From contig NZ_JACYVA010000001.1 of NCBI RefSeq assembly GCF_014842075.1, forward strand, positions 704,278 to 768,277: a stretch of DNA of 64,000 nt, written 5' to 3'. Below the pieces are notes generated by a model, which ran no database searches, was not told where the DNA came from, and saw nothing but the letters and a program-made list of their open reading frames with translations. Numbering within the stretch: position 1 is the stretch's first letter; every line of letters begins with the position of its first letter. Positions 20,101 to 29,093 of this stretch are shown piece by piece. The DNA is from Sphingomonas sp. CFBP 13720. Lineage in GTDB: Bacteria; Pseudomonadota; Alphaproteobacteria; Sphingomonadales; Sphingomonadaceae. The position numbers and the translations under genes were made by a program.

Positions 20101-20638
20101 GGAAGTCGGCTTCGAACTCTACCAGTCGATGCTGGAAGAGGCGATCATGGACGCCAAGGCCGGCGGCCTGCGCGCCGACCGTCCCAAGGACTTCTCGCCC
20201 GCGATCACCGTCGATGCGCCGATCCTGATCCCGGAGGATTTCGTCCCCGATCTCGACCTGCGCATGGGGCTGTACCGCCGCCTGAACGACGTCGAGGACC
20301 GTAGCGGCATCGATGCGTTCGCCGCCGAGCTGATCGACCGGTTCGGCAAGCTGCCGCTGCCGACGCAGAACCTGTTGCAACTGATCGAGGCGAAGCTGAA
20401 CGCCAAGAAGGCGTGCATCGCCAAGATCGACGTCGGCGCAAAGGGCGCGATCGTCAGCTTTCACGAGGACAGGTTTCCGAACGTCGACGGGCTGCTCGCC
20501 TATGTCGAAAAGCTCAACGGCACGGCCAAGCTGCGTCCCGACATGAAGCTGGTCGTCAGCCGCTCGTTCGGCGATCCACAGGCCCGACTGAACGCCGCGC
20601 TACAGATTTCGCGCGGGCTGGCGAAGGCGGCGGGGTAG
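17180..20638 (+). CDS. mfd: Transcription-repair coupling factor Mfd
   Basis: A 1152-residue superfamily 2 translocase that removes RNA polymerase stalled at DNA lesions and recruits UvrA. Domains in order: a UvrB-like D1a/D2/D1b module, a linker, the RNA-polymerase-interacting domain (LSPGDLVVHADHGIGRYEGL), the translocase core with Walker A GDVGFGKTEVALRAAF (about residue 635), DEEQRFGV (about 733), TATPIPRTL and QLRGRVGRSKTRAY, and a C-terminal TRCF domain. The ATG at 17180 (MPDLSKILTAPRSL) fits the family N-terminus. It is 87 bases downstream of sdhE and convergent with the EAL gene. Confidence 0.97.
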   Translation: MPDLSKILTAPRSLTLAGVPAGFLPSLLADLARGTKGDLVYLAPDEAAMRAVAATAPFFAPDLAIVQFPAWDCLPYDRASPTLRSMAERLAALHLLQTPAKGPRLIVTTVNAASQRTLTPFRIRQLVARLAPGERISLPRLSTLLQANGYNRVDTVHDAGEFAVRGGLVDLWPSGSDVGLRLDFFGDEIETVRTFAPEDQRTTGRVDGFTLLPASEALLDEESIKRFRTRYREKFGATATGDPIYQAISDGRRLSGMEHWLPFFEDRLETFFDHLGPDTVLVRDAGVPAAAEQRFESITDYHTNRVRAQSADPGSYRPLLPGALYLSADEWTNRLSDMAAHQVTPFHEPDSATVVDFDVDGPRDFTPERTQQVNVYEAVVDHIERLRKEKRKPILASYSEGARERLIGLLTDHELRGITTADTWQQALGGAASTVAFVVLPLDHGFTAPNVAVLTEQDMLGDRLVRRAKRRKNTDAFLQELATLSPGDLVVHADHGIGRYEGLTQIPVAKAPHDCVALSYAGGDKLYVPVENLEVLSRYGSGEEGASLDRLGGEAWQRRKAKMKDRIREIAGELIVTAAKRAMRPADIAEPDSGGYPAFVDRFPYQETEDQERAIGDVLEDLAAGRPMDRLVVGDVGFGKTEVALRAAFVAAMAGMQVAIVCPTTLLARQHYNNFKARFEGFPMEIGRLSRLVTAAEAKTVREGLAAGTIDVVVGTHAVLSKQVDFKRLGLVIVDEEQRFGVTHKERLKAMKADVHVLTLTATPIPRTLQMAMSGLRELSVIQTPPVDRLAVRTYIMPWDPVVLREALLREHYRGGQAYFVTPRVADLPDIEKFLTEEIPEIRYVVAHGQMAPSEVEERMSAFYDKRYDLLVSTTIVESGLDIPSANTLIINRADKFGLAQLYQLRGRVGRSKTRAYAYMTTPPERMVSDAAEKRLKVLSDLESLGAGFQLASHDLDIRGAGNMLGDEQSGHIKEVGFELYQSMLEEAIMDAKAGGLRADRPKDFSPAITVDAPILIPEDFVPDLDLRMGLYRRLNDVEDRSGIDAFAAELIDRFGKLPLPTQNLLQLIEAKLNAKKACIAKIDVGAKGAIVSFHEDRFPNVDGLLAYVEKLNGTAKLRPDMKLVVSRSFGDPQARLNAALQISRGLAKAAG

Positions 20639-20664
20639 GATTCGGACGGGGCGAATCGCCCGGT

Positions 20665-22653
20665 TCAGCCGCCGCCGATCAGCGCCACGAGGGCGGGTAC
20701 TTCCAGCGGCTCCGCGCACAGAAACCCCTGATACAGTTCGCATCCTTCCGCCGCGAGCGCATCGCGCTGATCGACGGTTTCGACGCCCTCGGCAATTACC
20801 GCCAGCCCCAGCGAGCGCGCCATGTCGATCACGCCGCGCACCACCACCCGGTCGCGCGGCGATCCGACGATGTCCTGCGCCAGCCGCCGGTCAATCTTGA
20901 GATAGTCGAGCGGCAATGCCTTCAGATAAGCGAGGCTGGAATAGCCGGTCCCGAAATCGTCGATGGCAACGCGACATTTCGCTGCGCGCAACCGCGCCAG
21001 CAATCCCGCGGCCTCGCCCAGTTCGGCGATCAGCCCGTTTTCGGTAATCTCGACGGTCAGCCGGTCGCGCGGGAATCCAGTAGCGTCGGCGCGCGCCAGC
21101 AATTGGTCGGCGAAGTCGATCTGTGCCACGTCCTCCGCCGTGACGTTCACCGACAGGCGCAGATGAGAGAGCGCATCCGGCCAGCCCGCCGCGATCCGCA
21201 GCGCTTCGGCCTGGACATGCGCCGACAACCGCCCGGCCAGCCCGGCGCGGGTCGCGGCGTCGAACAGCAGTTCGGCCCCCAGTTCGCCGTCGCGGCCATG
21301 CCGCCAGCGGGCCAGCGCCTCGACACCGACGATGCGCCCGTCGTGCATGCCGACCTGCGGCTGGAACAGGATCGCGATTTCGCCCTGTTCGATCGCGCGC
21401 GCGATGTCGGCGGCCAGACGCTGCGCATCGTCGGGCGCGACCGGACGGTCGGGGTCGCCCGCCCGTGCGCCGGGCAACAGCGCCTGTACGCGCCGGATCA
21501 GCGCGCCGCCGCCCTCGCCCGATTGCGCGGTCGCGCTCGCCTGACGCAGCGTCAGCGCGACCATCGCGGTTCCGGCCACGAACGGCCGGGCCAGCGCCTC
21601 CGACAGCGCGTCGGCCGGATCGCGGTCCGCCGCGCGCGGGATCAGCACGGCAAATTCAGTGCCGCCCAGCCGCGCCACCGCCGCCCGGGCGATGCCGGTT
21701 TCGCGCATCGTGCGTTCGAACCGGCGTTCGACCGCGCGGAGCAGCGCGTCGCCGACCGCCCGCCCCTGTTGCCGGTTGACCGGATCGACCCCGCCGACCG
21801 CCAGCACCCGCACCACCGGGGCATCGCCCGCCGCGATCCGGCGGTCGAGCCAACGTATCGCGCCGGGCAGGTCGCGGACCGAGCCCAGCGCATCCCGCAC
21901 CACCGCGCCGATATCGCCGATCCGCGCCAGCGGTTCGACCAGCGCGTGCAGCCGACCGCTATGCGCATCGCGCGCGACATGCTGCACCACCCGGCCCAGC
22001 CCGGCCAGATCATGCGCGAACGCGGTGGCGGGCGTGGCGGTTTCGAGCCGGCGGATCGCCGCCAGCGCGGTCCGCCGCCCGTCGCGCCCGACATGCCGCA
22101 ACAGCGCGCGTGGCGGCAGTGATTCGGGCAGCCCGGTCGCCTCCGCCAGCGCCGGGGTCAACTGCACCACGTCGCGCCGGGCATCGTGCCGCCAGCCGAG
22201 CAGCGCGCCGCCACCGGTCAACGGATCGTGCCAGCCGCCGCCCATCCGCGTGACATGGCGCTCGGCGAACCGGATGGCGTGGATCAGTTCGTCCTCGGCG
22301 ATCGGGCTGACGAGGAAATGGGTCGCGCCGGCATCGAACACCGCGCCCAGCCGCCCCGCATCCCCCTTCGACACCAGCACCAGCAGCGCGTCGCCATGGC
22401 TGGCCACTCGCGCCAGTTCGGCCGTCGCGGCAATCCCCTCCTCGATCGATCCACGCGCGTCGACCACGGCGATCGCCGAACCGCTGGCCGCGACGCGCTG
22501 ACGGATGCCGTCGGCGCGGCGTGCGGACACGACCCGCCAGCCGGCCCGCGACAACAGGCTGCCCAGTTCGTCGCATTGCCGGAACGACAATACGAACAAT
22601 GCGCGCTCCCGCGTGGTGTCGTGGCCGCGCCACCCGGTTTGCCCCCCGTCCAT
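20665..22653 (-). CDS. Cyclic-di-GMP signalling protein: degenerate GGDEF plus EAL phosphodiesterase
   Basis: A 662-residue soluble protein. An N-terminal receiver-like region (about residues 15-130) shows no clear phospho-acceptor signature. A PAS-like middle is followed by a GGDEF-type domain whose signature reads GGTEF (330-334), so cyclase activity is unlikely. The C-terminal EAL domain keeps the catalytic set: VEALARW (E445), N503 in SVNVT, EITENG, IDDFGTG (565-568), YLKIDR and VIAEGVET. It should hydrolyse c-di-GMP to pGpG. I chose the ATG at 22653 because upstream extension runs toward the divergent moaA start. Convergent with mfd. Confidence 0.87.
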   Translation of the reverse strand: MDGGQTGWRGHDTTRERALFVLSFRQCDELGSLLSRAGWRVVSARRADGIRQRVAASGSAIAVVDARGSIEEGIAATAELARVASHGDALLVLVSKGDAGRLGAVFDAGATHFLVSPIAEDELIHAIRFAERHVTRMGGGWHDPLTGGGALLGWRHDARRDVVQLTPALAEATGLPESLPPRALLRHVGRDGRRTALAAIRRLETATPATAFAHDLAGLGRVVQHVARDAHSGRLHALVEPLARIGDIGAVVRDALGSVRDLPGAIRWLDRRIAAGDAPVVRVLAVGGVDPVNRQQGRAVGDALLRAVERRFERTMRETGIARAAVARLGGTEFAVLIPRAADRDPADALSEALARPFVAGTAMVALTLRQASATAQSGEGGGALIRRVQALLPGARAGDPDRPVAPDDAQRLAADIARAIEQGEIAILFQPQVGMHDGRIVGVEALARWRHGRDGELGAELLFDAATRAGLAGRLSAHVQAEALRIAAGWPDALSHLRLSVNVTAEDVAQIDFADQLLARADATGFPRDRLTVEITENGLIAELGEAAGLLARLRAAKCRVAIDDFGTGYSSLAYLKALPLDYLKIDRRLAQDIVGSPRDRVVVRGVIDMARSLGLAVIAEGVETVDQRDALAAEGCELYQGFLCAEPLEVPALVALIGGG

Positions 22654-22735
22654 CACGGACGATGGTAGGGCGCGACGCGGCGAGCGGCAATGGACACCTT
22701 GTACGGCTTCGCAACGCACCCTAGCTTTGCGGTTC

Positions 22736-23734
22736 ATGACGTGCGCCCCCTCCCTCGTCGACGCGCATGGTCGCACCATCCGCTATCTACGGATATCCGT
22801 CACCGATCGCTGCGATCTGCGCTGTCGGTATTGCATGGCCGAATCGATGACGTTCCTGCCGCGCGACCGGCTGCTCGGACTCGAAGAGATCGCGGTCATC
22901 GCCGAACGATTCGTCGCGCGCGGGATCGACCGTATCCGCCTGTCGGGCGGCGAGCCGCTGGTGCGGCGCGACGTCGGCGATCTGGTCCGCCGGCTGGGCC
23001 GGATGGTCGGGCACGGGCTGGACGAACTGACCATGACGACCAACGCCACGCGGCTGCGCCTGCATGCGCCCGCGCTGGCGGATGCGGGCATCCGCCGCAT
23101 CAACGTCAGCCTCGACAGCCTCGATCCCGGCGTGTTCCGCCACATCACCCGCCACGGCGACGTGGCACAGGTGCTGGACGGTATTGCCGCCGCGCGCGAG
23201 GCGGGGCTGACGGTCAAGATCAACATGGTCGTGCTCAAGGGGCTGAACGAAGACCATGTCGGCGACATGCTCGACTGGTGCGGGCGCGAGGGGCACGACC
23301 TGTCGCTGATCGAAACGATGCCGATGGGCGCGATCGACGAGGATCGCACCGACCGGTTCGTGCCGTTGACGCACGTGTTCGAAACGCTTTCCGCCCGCTT
23401 CGCGCTGTCCCGCGACACGCATCGTACCGGCGGCCCCGCGCGTTACTGGCGCGTGGGGGAACATGGCAATCGCCTTGGCCTCATTTCCCCGCTGACCGAG
23501 AATTTCTGCGGCGGGTGCAACCGCGTGCGGCTGACGACGGAGGGCAAGCTGTATCTCTGTCTCGGCCATGACGATCATGTCGACTTGAAGGAAGCGCTGC
23601 GCACCGGCGGGATCGCCGCGCTCGACGATGCGCTCGACCGTGCATTGCCGATGAAGCCCGCCGCGCATGATTTCCGTATCGAAGCCGGCAGCGCCCCCGC
23701 CGTCGCCCGCCACATGAGCGTGACCGGCGGATGA
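22736..23734 (+). CDS. moaA: GTP 3',8-cyclase MoaA (molybdenum cofactor synthesis)
   Basis: A 332-residue radical SAM enzyme that starts molybdopterin synthesis by cyclising GTP. The N-terminal [4Fe-4S] motif is CDLRCRYCM (C26, C30, C33). The C-terminal cluster ligands are in FCGGCNRVRLTTEGKLYLCL, and the protein ends with the VTGG tail needed for activity in this family. The ATG at 22736 (MTCAPSLVDAHGR) gives the normal length. No other moa/moe genes are in the window. It overlaps nadK by four bases (ATGA). Confidence 0.95.
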   Translation: MTCAPSLVDAHGRTIRYLRISVTDRCDLRCRYCMAESMTFLPRDRLLGLEEIAVIAERFVARGIDRIRLSGGEPLVRRDVGDLVRRLGRMVGHGLDELTMTTNATRLRLHAPALADAGIRRINVSLDSLDPGVFRHITRHGDVAQVLDGIAAAREAGLTVKINMVVLKGLNEDHVGDMLDWCGREGHDLSLIETMPMGAIDEDRTDRFVPLTHVFETLSARFALSRDTHRTGGPARYWRVGEHGNRLGLISPLTENFCGGCNRVRLTTEGKLYLCLGHDDHVDLKEALRTGGIAALDDALDRALPMKPAAHDFRIEAGSAPAVARHMSVTGG

Positions 23735-24501
23735 CGACGCGTCGCGCGTTGCTGGCGTCGCCCACCGCACCCGCGCGCGCGGCCGAAACGGCGTTGCGCG
23801 AACGCTATGACTGGGTCGGGATCGAGGACGCCGATATCATCGTCGCGCTGGGCGGCGACGGGTTCCTGTTACAGGTGCTGCACGTCCTGCTCGAACGGCG
23901 CCGGACCGTGCCGGTGTTCGGCATGAACCTTGGCACCGTCGGGTTTCTGATGAACGAATGGCGGATCGAGGATATCGAACACCGCCTTGGCCGCGCGAAA
24001 CCGTTCCGCGTGTCGCCGCTGTCGATGACGGCCACGACCATGGACGGCGAGGTCCGCGTGCTGCCCGCGATCAACGAGGTGTCGCTGCTGCGCGAAACGC
24101 GCCAGACCGCCAAGCTGGAAGTATCGGTCAACGACCGGGTGGTGATGCCCGAACTGGTGTGCGACGGCATCCTTGCCGCGACGCCCGCCGGATCGACCGC
24201 GTACAACCTGTCCGCGAACGGCCCGATCCTGCCGATGGGATCGGCCATGCTGGCGCTGACCCCGATCAGCCCGTTCCGCCCCCGGCGGTGGCGCGGCGCG
24301 ATCCTGCCCGACAAGGCGCGGATTTCGTTGCGCGTGCTCGAACCCCACAAGCGTCCGGTATCGGCGGTCGCCGACCAGCGCGAGGTACGCGACGTGGCGC
24401 GGGTCGACGTGGCGATCGACCATGTCCGCGACCTGACGCTGCTGTTCGATCCCGAACACGCGCTGGACGACCGGATCACGATGGAACAGTTCGCCGGCTG
24501 A
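23731..24501 (+). CDS. nadK: NAD kinase
   Basis: A 256-residue NAD kinase that makes NADP from NAD. Key motifs are ALGGDGFLLQ (GGDG phosphate loop), MNLGTVGFLMNEW, the NEVSLLRETRQTAKLE segment with the conserved Asn-Glu, and ILAATPAGSTAYNLSANGPI. It belongs to the shorter alphaproteobacterial group. The start overlaps the moaA stop, and no other ATG lies ahead of the conserved region except this one. It is followed by tRNA-Asn after 79 bases. Confidence 0.95.
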   Translation: MTTRRALLASPTAPARAAETALRERYDWVGIEDADIIVALGGDGFLLQVLHVLLERRRTVPVFGMNLGTVGFLMNEWRIEDIEHRLGRAKPFRVSPLSMTATTMDGEVRVLPAINEVSLLRETRQTAKLEVSVNDRVVMPELVCDGILAATPAGSTAYNLSANGPILPMGSAMLALTPISPFRPRRWRGAILPDKARISLRVLEPHKRPVSAVADQREVRDVARVDVAIDHVRDLTLLFDPEHALDDRITMEQFAG

Positions 24502-24580
24502 ACCACGGTTATACGGTTTAAGTGCACGAAACGGGTTGCAATACCGCGAACCGCTGGTAAAGACCCGGCCTCGCAGTTGT

Positions 24581-24655
24581 TCCCTGATAGCTCAGCGGTA
24601 GAGCATTCGACTGTTAATCGAATGGCCGTAGGTTCGAATCCTACTCAGGGAGCCA
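24581..24655 (+). tRNA. tRNA-Asn (anticodon GTT)
   Basis: A complete cloverleaf. The acceptor arms TCCCTGA and TCAGGGA pair over seven bases. The D-arm region GCTCAGCGGTAGAGC is present, the anticodon stem is TTCGA/TCGAA around the loop CTGTTAA (anticodon GTT), and the T-arm is CGTAGGTTCGAATCCTACT-like. The discriminator base is G and the CCA end is encoded (24653-24655). No intron. Confidence 0.97.
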
Positions 24656-24861
24656 GCGACCCTCCGCGATGCGGACCCGCACTCGACAATCCGTATGACC
24701 CGCCATGGCAATGCCGTTTACCCGGCGTTCAGCCTCGGCTAATCTTCGCTGTGGCACCTTTCGTCGTGCCGCGCCACGGACCCGTTCGGCGACCTCGATC
24801 GTTTCATCGCGACAGATCGTCGCCGATATCGGGCAATCCGTGGCGGCATTGGAGAATCCGG

Positions 24862-25485
24862 ATGTTGCTGCACTTTGCCTCGCGTGCCCGCCTTCGCGTG
24901 ATCGGCACGACCATCGTCGGGGGACTGGCGCTCGCCGCCTGCGCCACGCCGACCCCCTATCAGCCCGCCAGCGGTCAGGGTTTCTACCGCAACGGGTATA
25001 GCGACCAACAGATCGAACCGAACCGCTATCAGGTCAGCTTTTCGGGCAACAGCCTGACATCGCGTGAAACGGTCGAACGCTATCTGCTCTATCGCGCGGC
25101 CCAGCTCACGCTGGAACATGGTTATGACCATTTCGTGCTCGCCGATCGCGACACCAACCTGCGCAGCCGCACCTATTCGACGCCCGGATGGGGCGGCGCA
25201 GGGTTCGGCGGCGGATTCGGATGGGGCGGCGGTGGCTGGGGTCCGGCATGGCGCTATCGCAGCGCGGGCTTCGGCTGGCGTCGGTGGGACCCGTTCTGGG
25301 GCGATCCCTTCTTCGACCGGTCGGTCGATATCCGCACCGTCGACAAATATGAAGCGATGGCGGAAATCGTGCTGGGTCGCGGTGCAAAGCCGCGCGACAA
25401 TATCCGCGCCTTCGATGCGCGCTCGGTGCTCCAGAGCCTCGGGCCGAGCGTGACGGCGCCGGACTCGCGTCCCGCCACGCGCTGA
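24862..25485 (+). CDS. CC0125/CC1285-type lipoprotein
   Basis: A 207-residue predicted outer-envelope lipoprotein. Positively charged residues at the start (RARLRVIG) precede a hydrophobic stretch and a lipobox LAAC, giving a mature N-terminal Cys near residue 31. The mature part has the pattern YQPASGQGFYRNGYSDQQIE, NRYQVSFSGNSLTSRETVER and LTLEHGYDHFVLADR, which I recognise from a family of small alphaproteobacterial lipoproteins with unknown role. The middle (about 108-145) is Gly/Trp-rich. The ATG at 24862 is preceded by GGAGAA. A good intrinsic terminator follows. Confidence 0.8.
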   Translation: MLLHFASRARLRVIGTTIVGGLALAACATPTPYQPASGQGFYRNGYSDQQIEPNRYQVSFSGNSLTSRETVERYLLYRAAQLTLEHGYDHFVLADRDTNLRSRTYSTPGWGGAGFGGGFGWGGGGWGPAWRYRSAGFGWRRWDPFWGDPFFDRSVDIRTVDKYEAMAEIVLGRGAKPRDNIRAFDARSVLQSLGPSVTAPDSRPATR

Positions 25486-25504
25486 ACGGACGCATACCGA
25501 CAGC

Positions 25505-25545
25505 AAAAAGGCCGTCGTCCGGGTCCGGGCGGCGGCCTTTTCTTC
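25505..25545 (+). terminator. Intrinsic terminator after the lipoprotein gene
   Basis: The hairpin AAAAAGGCCGTCGTCC-GGGTCC-GGGCGGCGGCCTTTTC pairs over about 15 bases, allowing G-U pairs, and ends in a T-rich run. The A-rich left arm means it could also act on the other strand. It starts 20 bases after the lipoprotein stop codon. Confidence 0.8.
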
Positions 25546-25571
25546 GTTCGCGCTTCGGCGCGGGGCGGCGT

Positions 25572-25761
25572 TAGAGCGGTTTCCGATCAGGCTGGATCAC
25601 CGGCACGGCGGTGATTTCGGTTCGGGGCAAGGCGCGAGGAGGGAGCGACGCTGAAGCATCGTGACCGACGAGCAACGCCGGCCCGGATCGAAATTGCCCC
25701 GCTGCCAAGCAGGCGCCAGAAGGGCGATGACGGCGGTTCAAACTGGTCGGAAAACGCTCTA
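25572..25761. repeat. 190-bp MITE-like element with terminal inverted repeats
   Basis: The ends TAGAGCGGTTTCCGATCAG (25572-25590) and CTGGTCGGAAAACGCTCTA (25743-25761) are inverted repeats matching at 17 of 19 positions. No convincing gene lies inside. The AGAGCG-TTTTCC end sequence resembles short dispersed repeats common in alphaproteobacterial genomes. The right end overlaps the last three bases of secA: the secA stop codon TAG is part of the terminal repeat. Confidence 0.7.
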
Positions 25762-28503
25762 GCCCAGTGCGCCGTGGCAATGCTTGTACTTGCGCCCCGA
25801 CCCGCATGGGCAAGGCGAGTTGCGGCTGACCACGCCTTCCCAGCTTGCCGGGTCCTCGCCCATCGCCTGCGGATCGCCCTGCGGCATCTGCAGCATCGGC
25901 ATGCGCGTCGTCACCAGCCCCTGCGTGCCGGCATCGATATCCCATGTGTCGTCTTCCCCCGACAGCGGGTCGATATGCATCGTCAGAAAGTCCGGCAGTT
26001 CGGGCAGGTCGGTCGGCATCTGGAAATTGAAGTTGGCGTGCGCCATCGTCCGGGTCACATCCTCGCGGATGCTCGATAGCATCCGTTCGAACAGCGCGAA
26101 CGCTTCCTGCTTATATTCGTTGATCGGCGTCTTCTGGGCATAGGCGCGCAGGTGGATGACCGCCCGCAGCGCGTCGAGCATCGCCAGATGTTCTTTCCAG
26201 TGATGGTCGAGCGTCTGGAGCAGGATCGACTTCTCGATCTGCGTCCAGCCTTCGGGGTCGAGTTCGGCCGCCTTGCCGTCGACCAGCCTGTCGGCATCGG
26301 TGCGGATACGCTCTTCCAGCGTTTCGGCGTCCAGCCCATCCTCGTTCGCCACCCAGTCGGCGACCGGCGCGTCGACCCCCAGGATTTCCTGCGCGCGCTC
26401 CTGCAACCCCGCGACGTTCCACTGTTCGGGATAGCTGTCGGGCGGCACCGCATCGCCGACGATCGAATTGACCGTCGCATGGCGCATGTCGATCACGACG
26501 TCGCCGACCGTGTCGGCATCCATCACGTCGGCGCGCTGTTCATAGATGACCTTGCGCTGATCGTTCATCACGTCGTCATATTCGACGACCTGCTTGCGGA
26601 CGTCGTAATTGCGCGCCTCGACCTTCTTCTGCGCGGTTTCGATCGCACGGCTCAGCCACTTACTGCCGATCGCCTCGCCATCCTCGATATTGTTGCGCAT
26701 CATCTTGGCGAACAGCGTGTCCGGCCCGAAGATGCGCAACAGGTCGTCGTCGAGGCACAGATAGAAGCGCGACAGGCCCGGATCGCCCTGCCGCCCCGAA
26801 CGACCACGCAACTGGTTGTCGATGCGGCGGCTCTCATGCCGTTCGGTGCCCAGCACGAACAGCCCGCCCGCGGCCAGCACGGCCTGCTTCTCCTCGATGA
26901 TCTCCGCCCGGATGCGCGCGGCGACCGCGTCATACTCGCCCGTCCCCTCGACCAGGTCGGGATGCTCGTCGAGCATGCGGAATTCCAGATTGCCGCCCAA
27001 CTGGATGTCAGTGCCGCGTCCGGCCATGTTGGTCGCGATCGTGACCGCGCCCAGCCGGCCGGCCTGCGCCACGATATGCGCCTCCATCTCGTGGTAGCGC
27101 GCGTTCAGCACCTTGTGTGGCACCTGTTCCTGCGTCAGGAATTCGGACAGCAGCTCCGACTTCTCGATCGACACCGTGCCGACCAGCACCGGCTGACCCT
27201 TGCCGGCATGCTCGCGGATCTTCTTGGCGATCGCGCGGAACTTGTCCTCCAGCGTCTTGTAGAACTCGTCTTCCTCGTCGACGCGGCGGACCTGAACGTT
27301 GGTCGGAATCGACACGACGTTCATCTTGTAGATGTCGAAGAATTCGGGCGCTTCGGTCGCCGCCGTGCCGGTCATGCCCGACAGCTTCGGGTACATGCGG
27401 AAATAATTCTGGAAGGTGATCGATGCCAACGTCTGGTTTTCCGGCTCGATCGTCACGCCTTCCTTCGCCTCGGTCGCCTGATGCAGGCCGTCGGACCAGC
27501 GGCGACCGTCCATCATGCGCCCGGTGAACTCGTCGATGATGACGACCTTGCCGTCCTTCACGATGTAATCGGTATCGCGCTTGAACATCATGTTCGCGCG
27601 CAGCGCCTGGTTCACGTGATGCACGACCTGCGTATTTTCGAAATCGTACAGGTTCGCGCCGATCAGCAGCCCGGCATCCTCCAGCATCCGCTCGACCTTC
27701 TCCGTCCCGTCCTCGGTCAGGATGATCGACTTCTGCTTTTCGTCCTTTTCGTAATCGTCGGCGGACAGCCGCTGCACGACCTCGTTCACCGACCGGTACA
27801 GGTCCGACTTGTCGTCGGTCGGGCCGGAGATGATGAGCGGGGTCCGCGCTTCGTCGATCAGGATCGAATCGACCTCGTCGACGATCGCGAAATTGAATGC
27901 CCGCTGCGTCATCGACGCGCGATCGTACTTCATGTTGTCGCGCAGGTAATCGAAGCCGAACTCGTTGTTCGTGCCATAGGTGATGTCGGAGCCATAGGCC
28001 TCGCGACGCTGGTGATCGGCCAGATTCGGCACGATCACACCGGTCGTCATGCCTAGGAAACCATAGATGCGCCCCATCTGCTCGGCGTCGCGCCGCGCCA
28101 GATAGTCGTTGACGGTCACCACATGCACGCCTTCGCCCGGCAGGGCGTTGAGGTAACAGGCCAGCGTCGCCACCAGCGTCTTGCCCTCGCCGGTGCGCAT
28201 CTCGGCAATCTCACCGCGATGAAGGACGATCCCGCCGACCATCTGCACGTCGAAATGGCGCATGCCCAGCACGCGCCGCGACGCTTCGCGCACCGTGGCG
28301 AACGCTTCGGGCAGCAGCGAATCGAGCTTCGCGCCGTTGGCCAGCCGCTCGCGGAACTTGATGGTCTGCGCGGCGAGCGCGGTGTCGTCCAGCGCGGTCA
28401 GCGCGGACTCGAAACCGTTGATCTTGTCGACGATCGATCCGAGCGATTTGACGTACCGGTCGTTGGACGACCCGAAAAGCGATTTGGCGAGGCCACCGAA
28501 CAT
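25759..28503 (-). CDS. secA: Protein translocase ATPase SecA
   Basis: A 914-residue SecA motor that drives preproteins through SecYEG. Motifs: Walker [21 protein letters not shown], the [19 protein letters not shown] block of NBD1, the preprotein cross-linking domain, [17 protein letters not shown] and [17 protein letters not shown] of NBD2, then the helical scaffold. The C-terminal tail [19 protein letters not shown] is the zinc-binding SEC-C motif that contacts SecB and ribosomes. The stop codon lies in a terminal inverted repeat of an adjacent element; the tail is complete, ending ALG. Confidence 0.98.
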   Translation of the reverse strand: MFGGLAKSLFGSSNDRYVKSLGSIVDKINGFESALTALDDTALAAQTIKFRERLANGAKLDSLLPEAFATVREASRRVLGMRHFDVQMVGGIVLHRGEIAEMRTGEGKTLVATLACYLNALPGEGVHVVTVNDYLARRDAEQMGRIYGFLGMTTGVIVPNLADHQRREAYGSDITYGTNNEFGFDYLRDNMKYDRASMTQRAFNFAIVDEVDSILIDEARTPLIISGPTDDKSDLYRSVNEVVQRLSADDYEKDEKQKSIILTEDGTEKVERMLEDAGLLIGANLYDFENTQVVHHVNQALRANMMFKRDTDYIVKDGKVVIIDEFTGRMMDGRRWSDGLHQATEAKEGVTIEPENQTLASITFQNYFRMYPKLSGMTGTAATEAPEFFDIYKMNVVSIPTNVQVRRVDEEDEFYKTLEDKFRAIAKKIREHAGKGQPVLVGTVSIEKSELLSEFLTQEQVPHKVLNARYHEMEAHIVAQAGRLGAVTIATNMAGRGTDIQLGGNLEFRMLDEHPDLVEGTGEYDAVAARIRAEIIEEKQAVLAAGGLFVLGTERHESRRIDNQLRGRSGRQGDPGLSRFYLCLDDDLLRIFGPDTLFAKMMRNNIEDGEAIGSKWLSRAIETAQKKVEARNYDVRKQVVEYDDVMNDQRKVIYEQRADVMDADTVGDVVIDMRHATVNSIVGDAVPPDSYPEQWNVAGLQERAQEILGVDAPVADWVANEDGLDAETLEERIRTDADRLVDGKAAELDPEGWTQIEKSILLQTLDHHWKEHLAMLDALRAVIHLRAYAQKTPINEYKQEAFALFERMLSSIREDVTRTMAHANFNFQMPTDLPELPDFLTMHIDPLSGEDDTWDIDAGTQGLVTTRMPMLQMPQGDPQAMGEDPASWEGVVSRNSPCPCGSGRKYKHCHGALG

Positions 28504-28593
28504 GCGTGGTTCCTTGGATGCGATTGAAAAGGACGCGGCGCGTGGAGTCGCTGGCCGCGTCGGAAAGTGTCGAAGGGGAAGGCCGGCGGCGCG

Positions 28594-28848
28594 CTATTCG
28601 CGTGCGCTGTCGATCCGTGCGCGCACGTCGACATGCGGCGCGTCCGCGCGAAAGCGGTGCGGCGGCGTTTCGGCCAGCGGCTGCCCAGGGATTACCCGCA
28701 CCGCCGTTGCGCGTTCGGCCACGGCGACGGCGATCGCGCCCGCCACGGCCTGGGCCTGTGCAACCTGCCGCGCGCCGACCGGCCCCGTGCCGGGCAACAA
28801 CCCGGTCAGACCCGTCAACAGTGCGGAGAGAAACAGCAACAGGCGCAA
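28594..28848 (-). CDS. Possible small secreted or anchored protein (start uncertain)
   Basis: An open frame upstream of secA on the same strand encodes LRLLLFLSALLTGLTGLLPG, then an Ala/Arg-rich stretch and a short tail ending ARIDSARE (84 residues if TTG at 28848 is used). The hydrophobic N-terminus and following Ala-Gln region look like a signal peptide or anchor. No ATG or clear ribosome binding site supports the start, and the family is not recognised, so this could be spurious. It is in the 590-base gap between secA and argJ. Confidence 0.35.
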   Translation of the reverse strand: MRLLLFLSALLTGLTGLLPGTGPVGARQVAQAQAVAGAIAVAVAERATAVRVIPGQPLAETPPHRFRADAPHVDVRARIDSARE

Positions 28849-28965
28849 GCGATACGTCCAGACGACAGGGTTCGGCGGCAGAACGAGCCACCGTTCGCCC
28901 GCAGGACATAGGGCGGCGGCGGCGCGGCGTCCAGTCGTGGCGGACCGGCGCGCATTCCCGCCCGA

Positions 28966-29001
28966 TCGCGGGTCGTCACAACATCGCGGGTCGTCGCAAC
29001 A
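28966..29001. repeat. Two tandem 18-bp repeats upstream of argJ
   Basis: TCGCGGGTCGTCACAACA (28966-28983) is followed directly by TCGCGGGTCGTCGCAACA (28984-29001), one mismatch. The pair sits about 95 bases upstream of the argJ start. It may be a simple duplication or a pair of regulator sites; nothing in the sequence decides. Confidence 0.5.
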
Positions 29002-29093
29002 AAGCGTTGCAACCGGGCGTACCGGGGGTAGGAACCGTCCCAGCGTTCTTTCCCTGCCCCTCGCCCGGCCGGGCCAATTCGGACACCGCCCCC

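Noticed and set aside
25571..25945. A 124-codon open frame running through the inverted-repeat element into secA
   Set aside because: It is antisense-frame reading of the secA tail and the repeat; no start signal and low-complexity Arg/Ser content.
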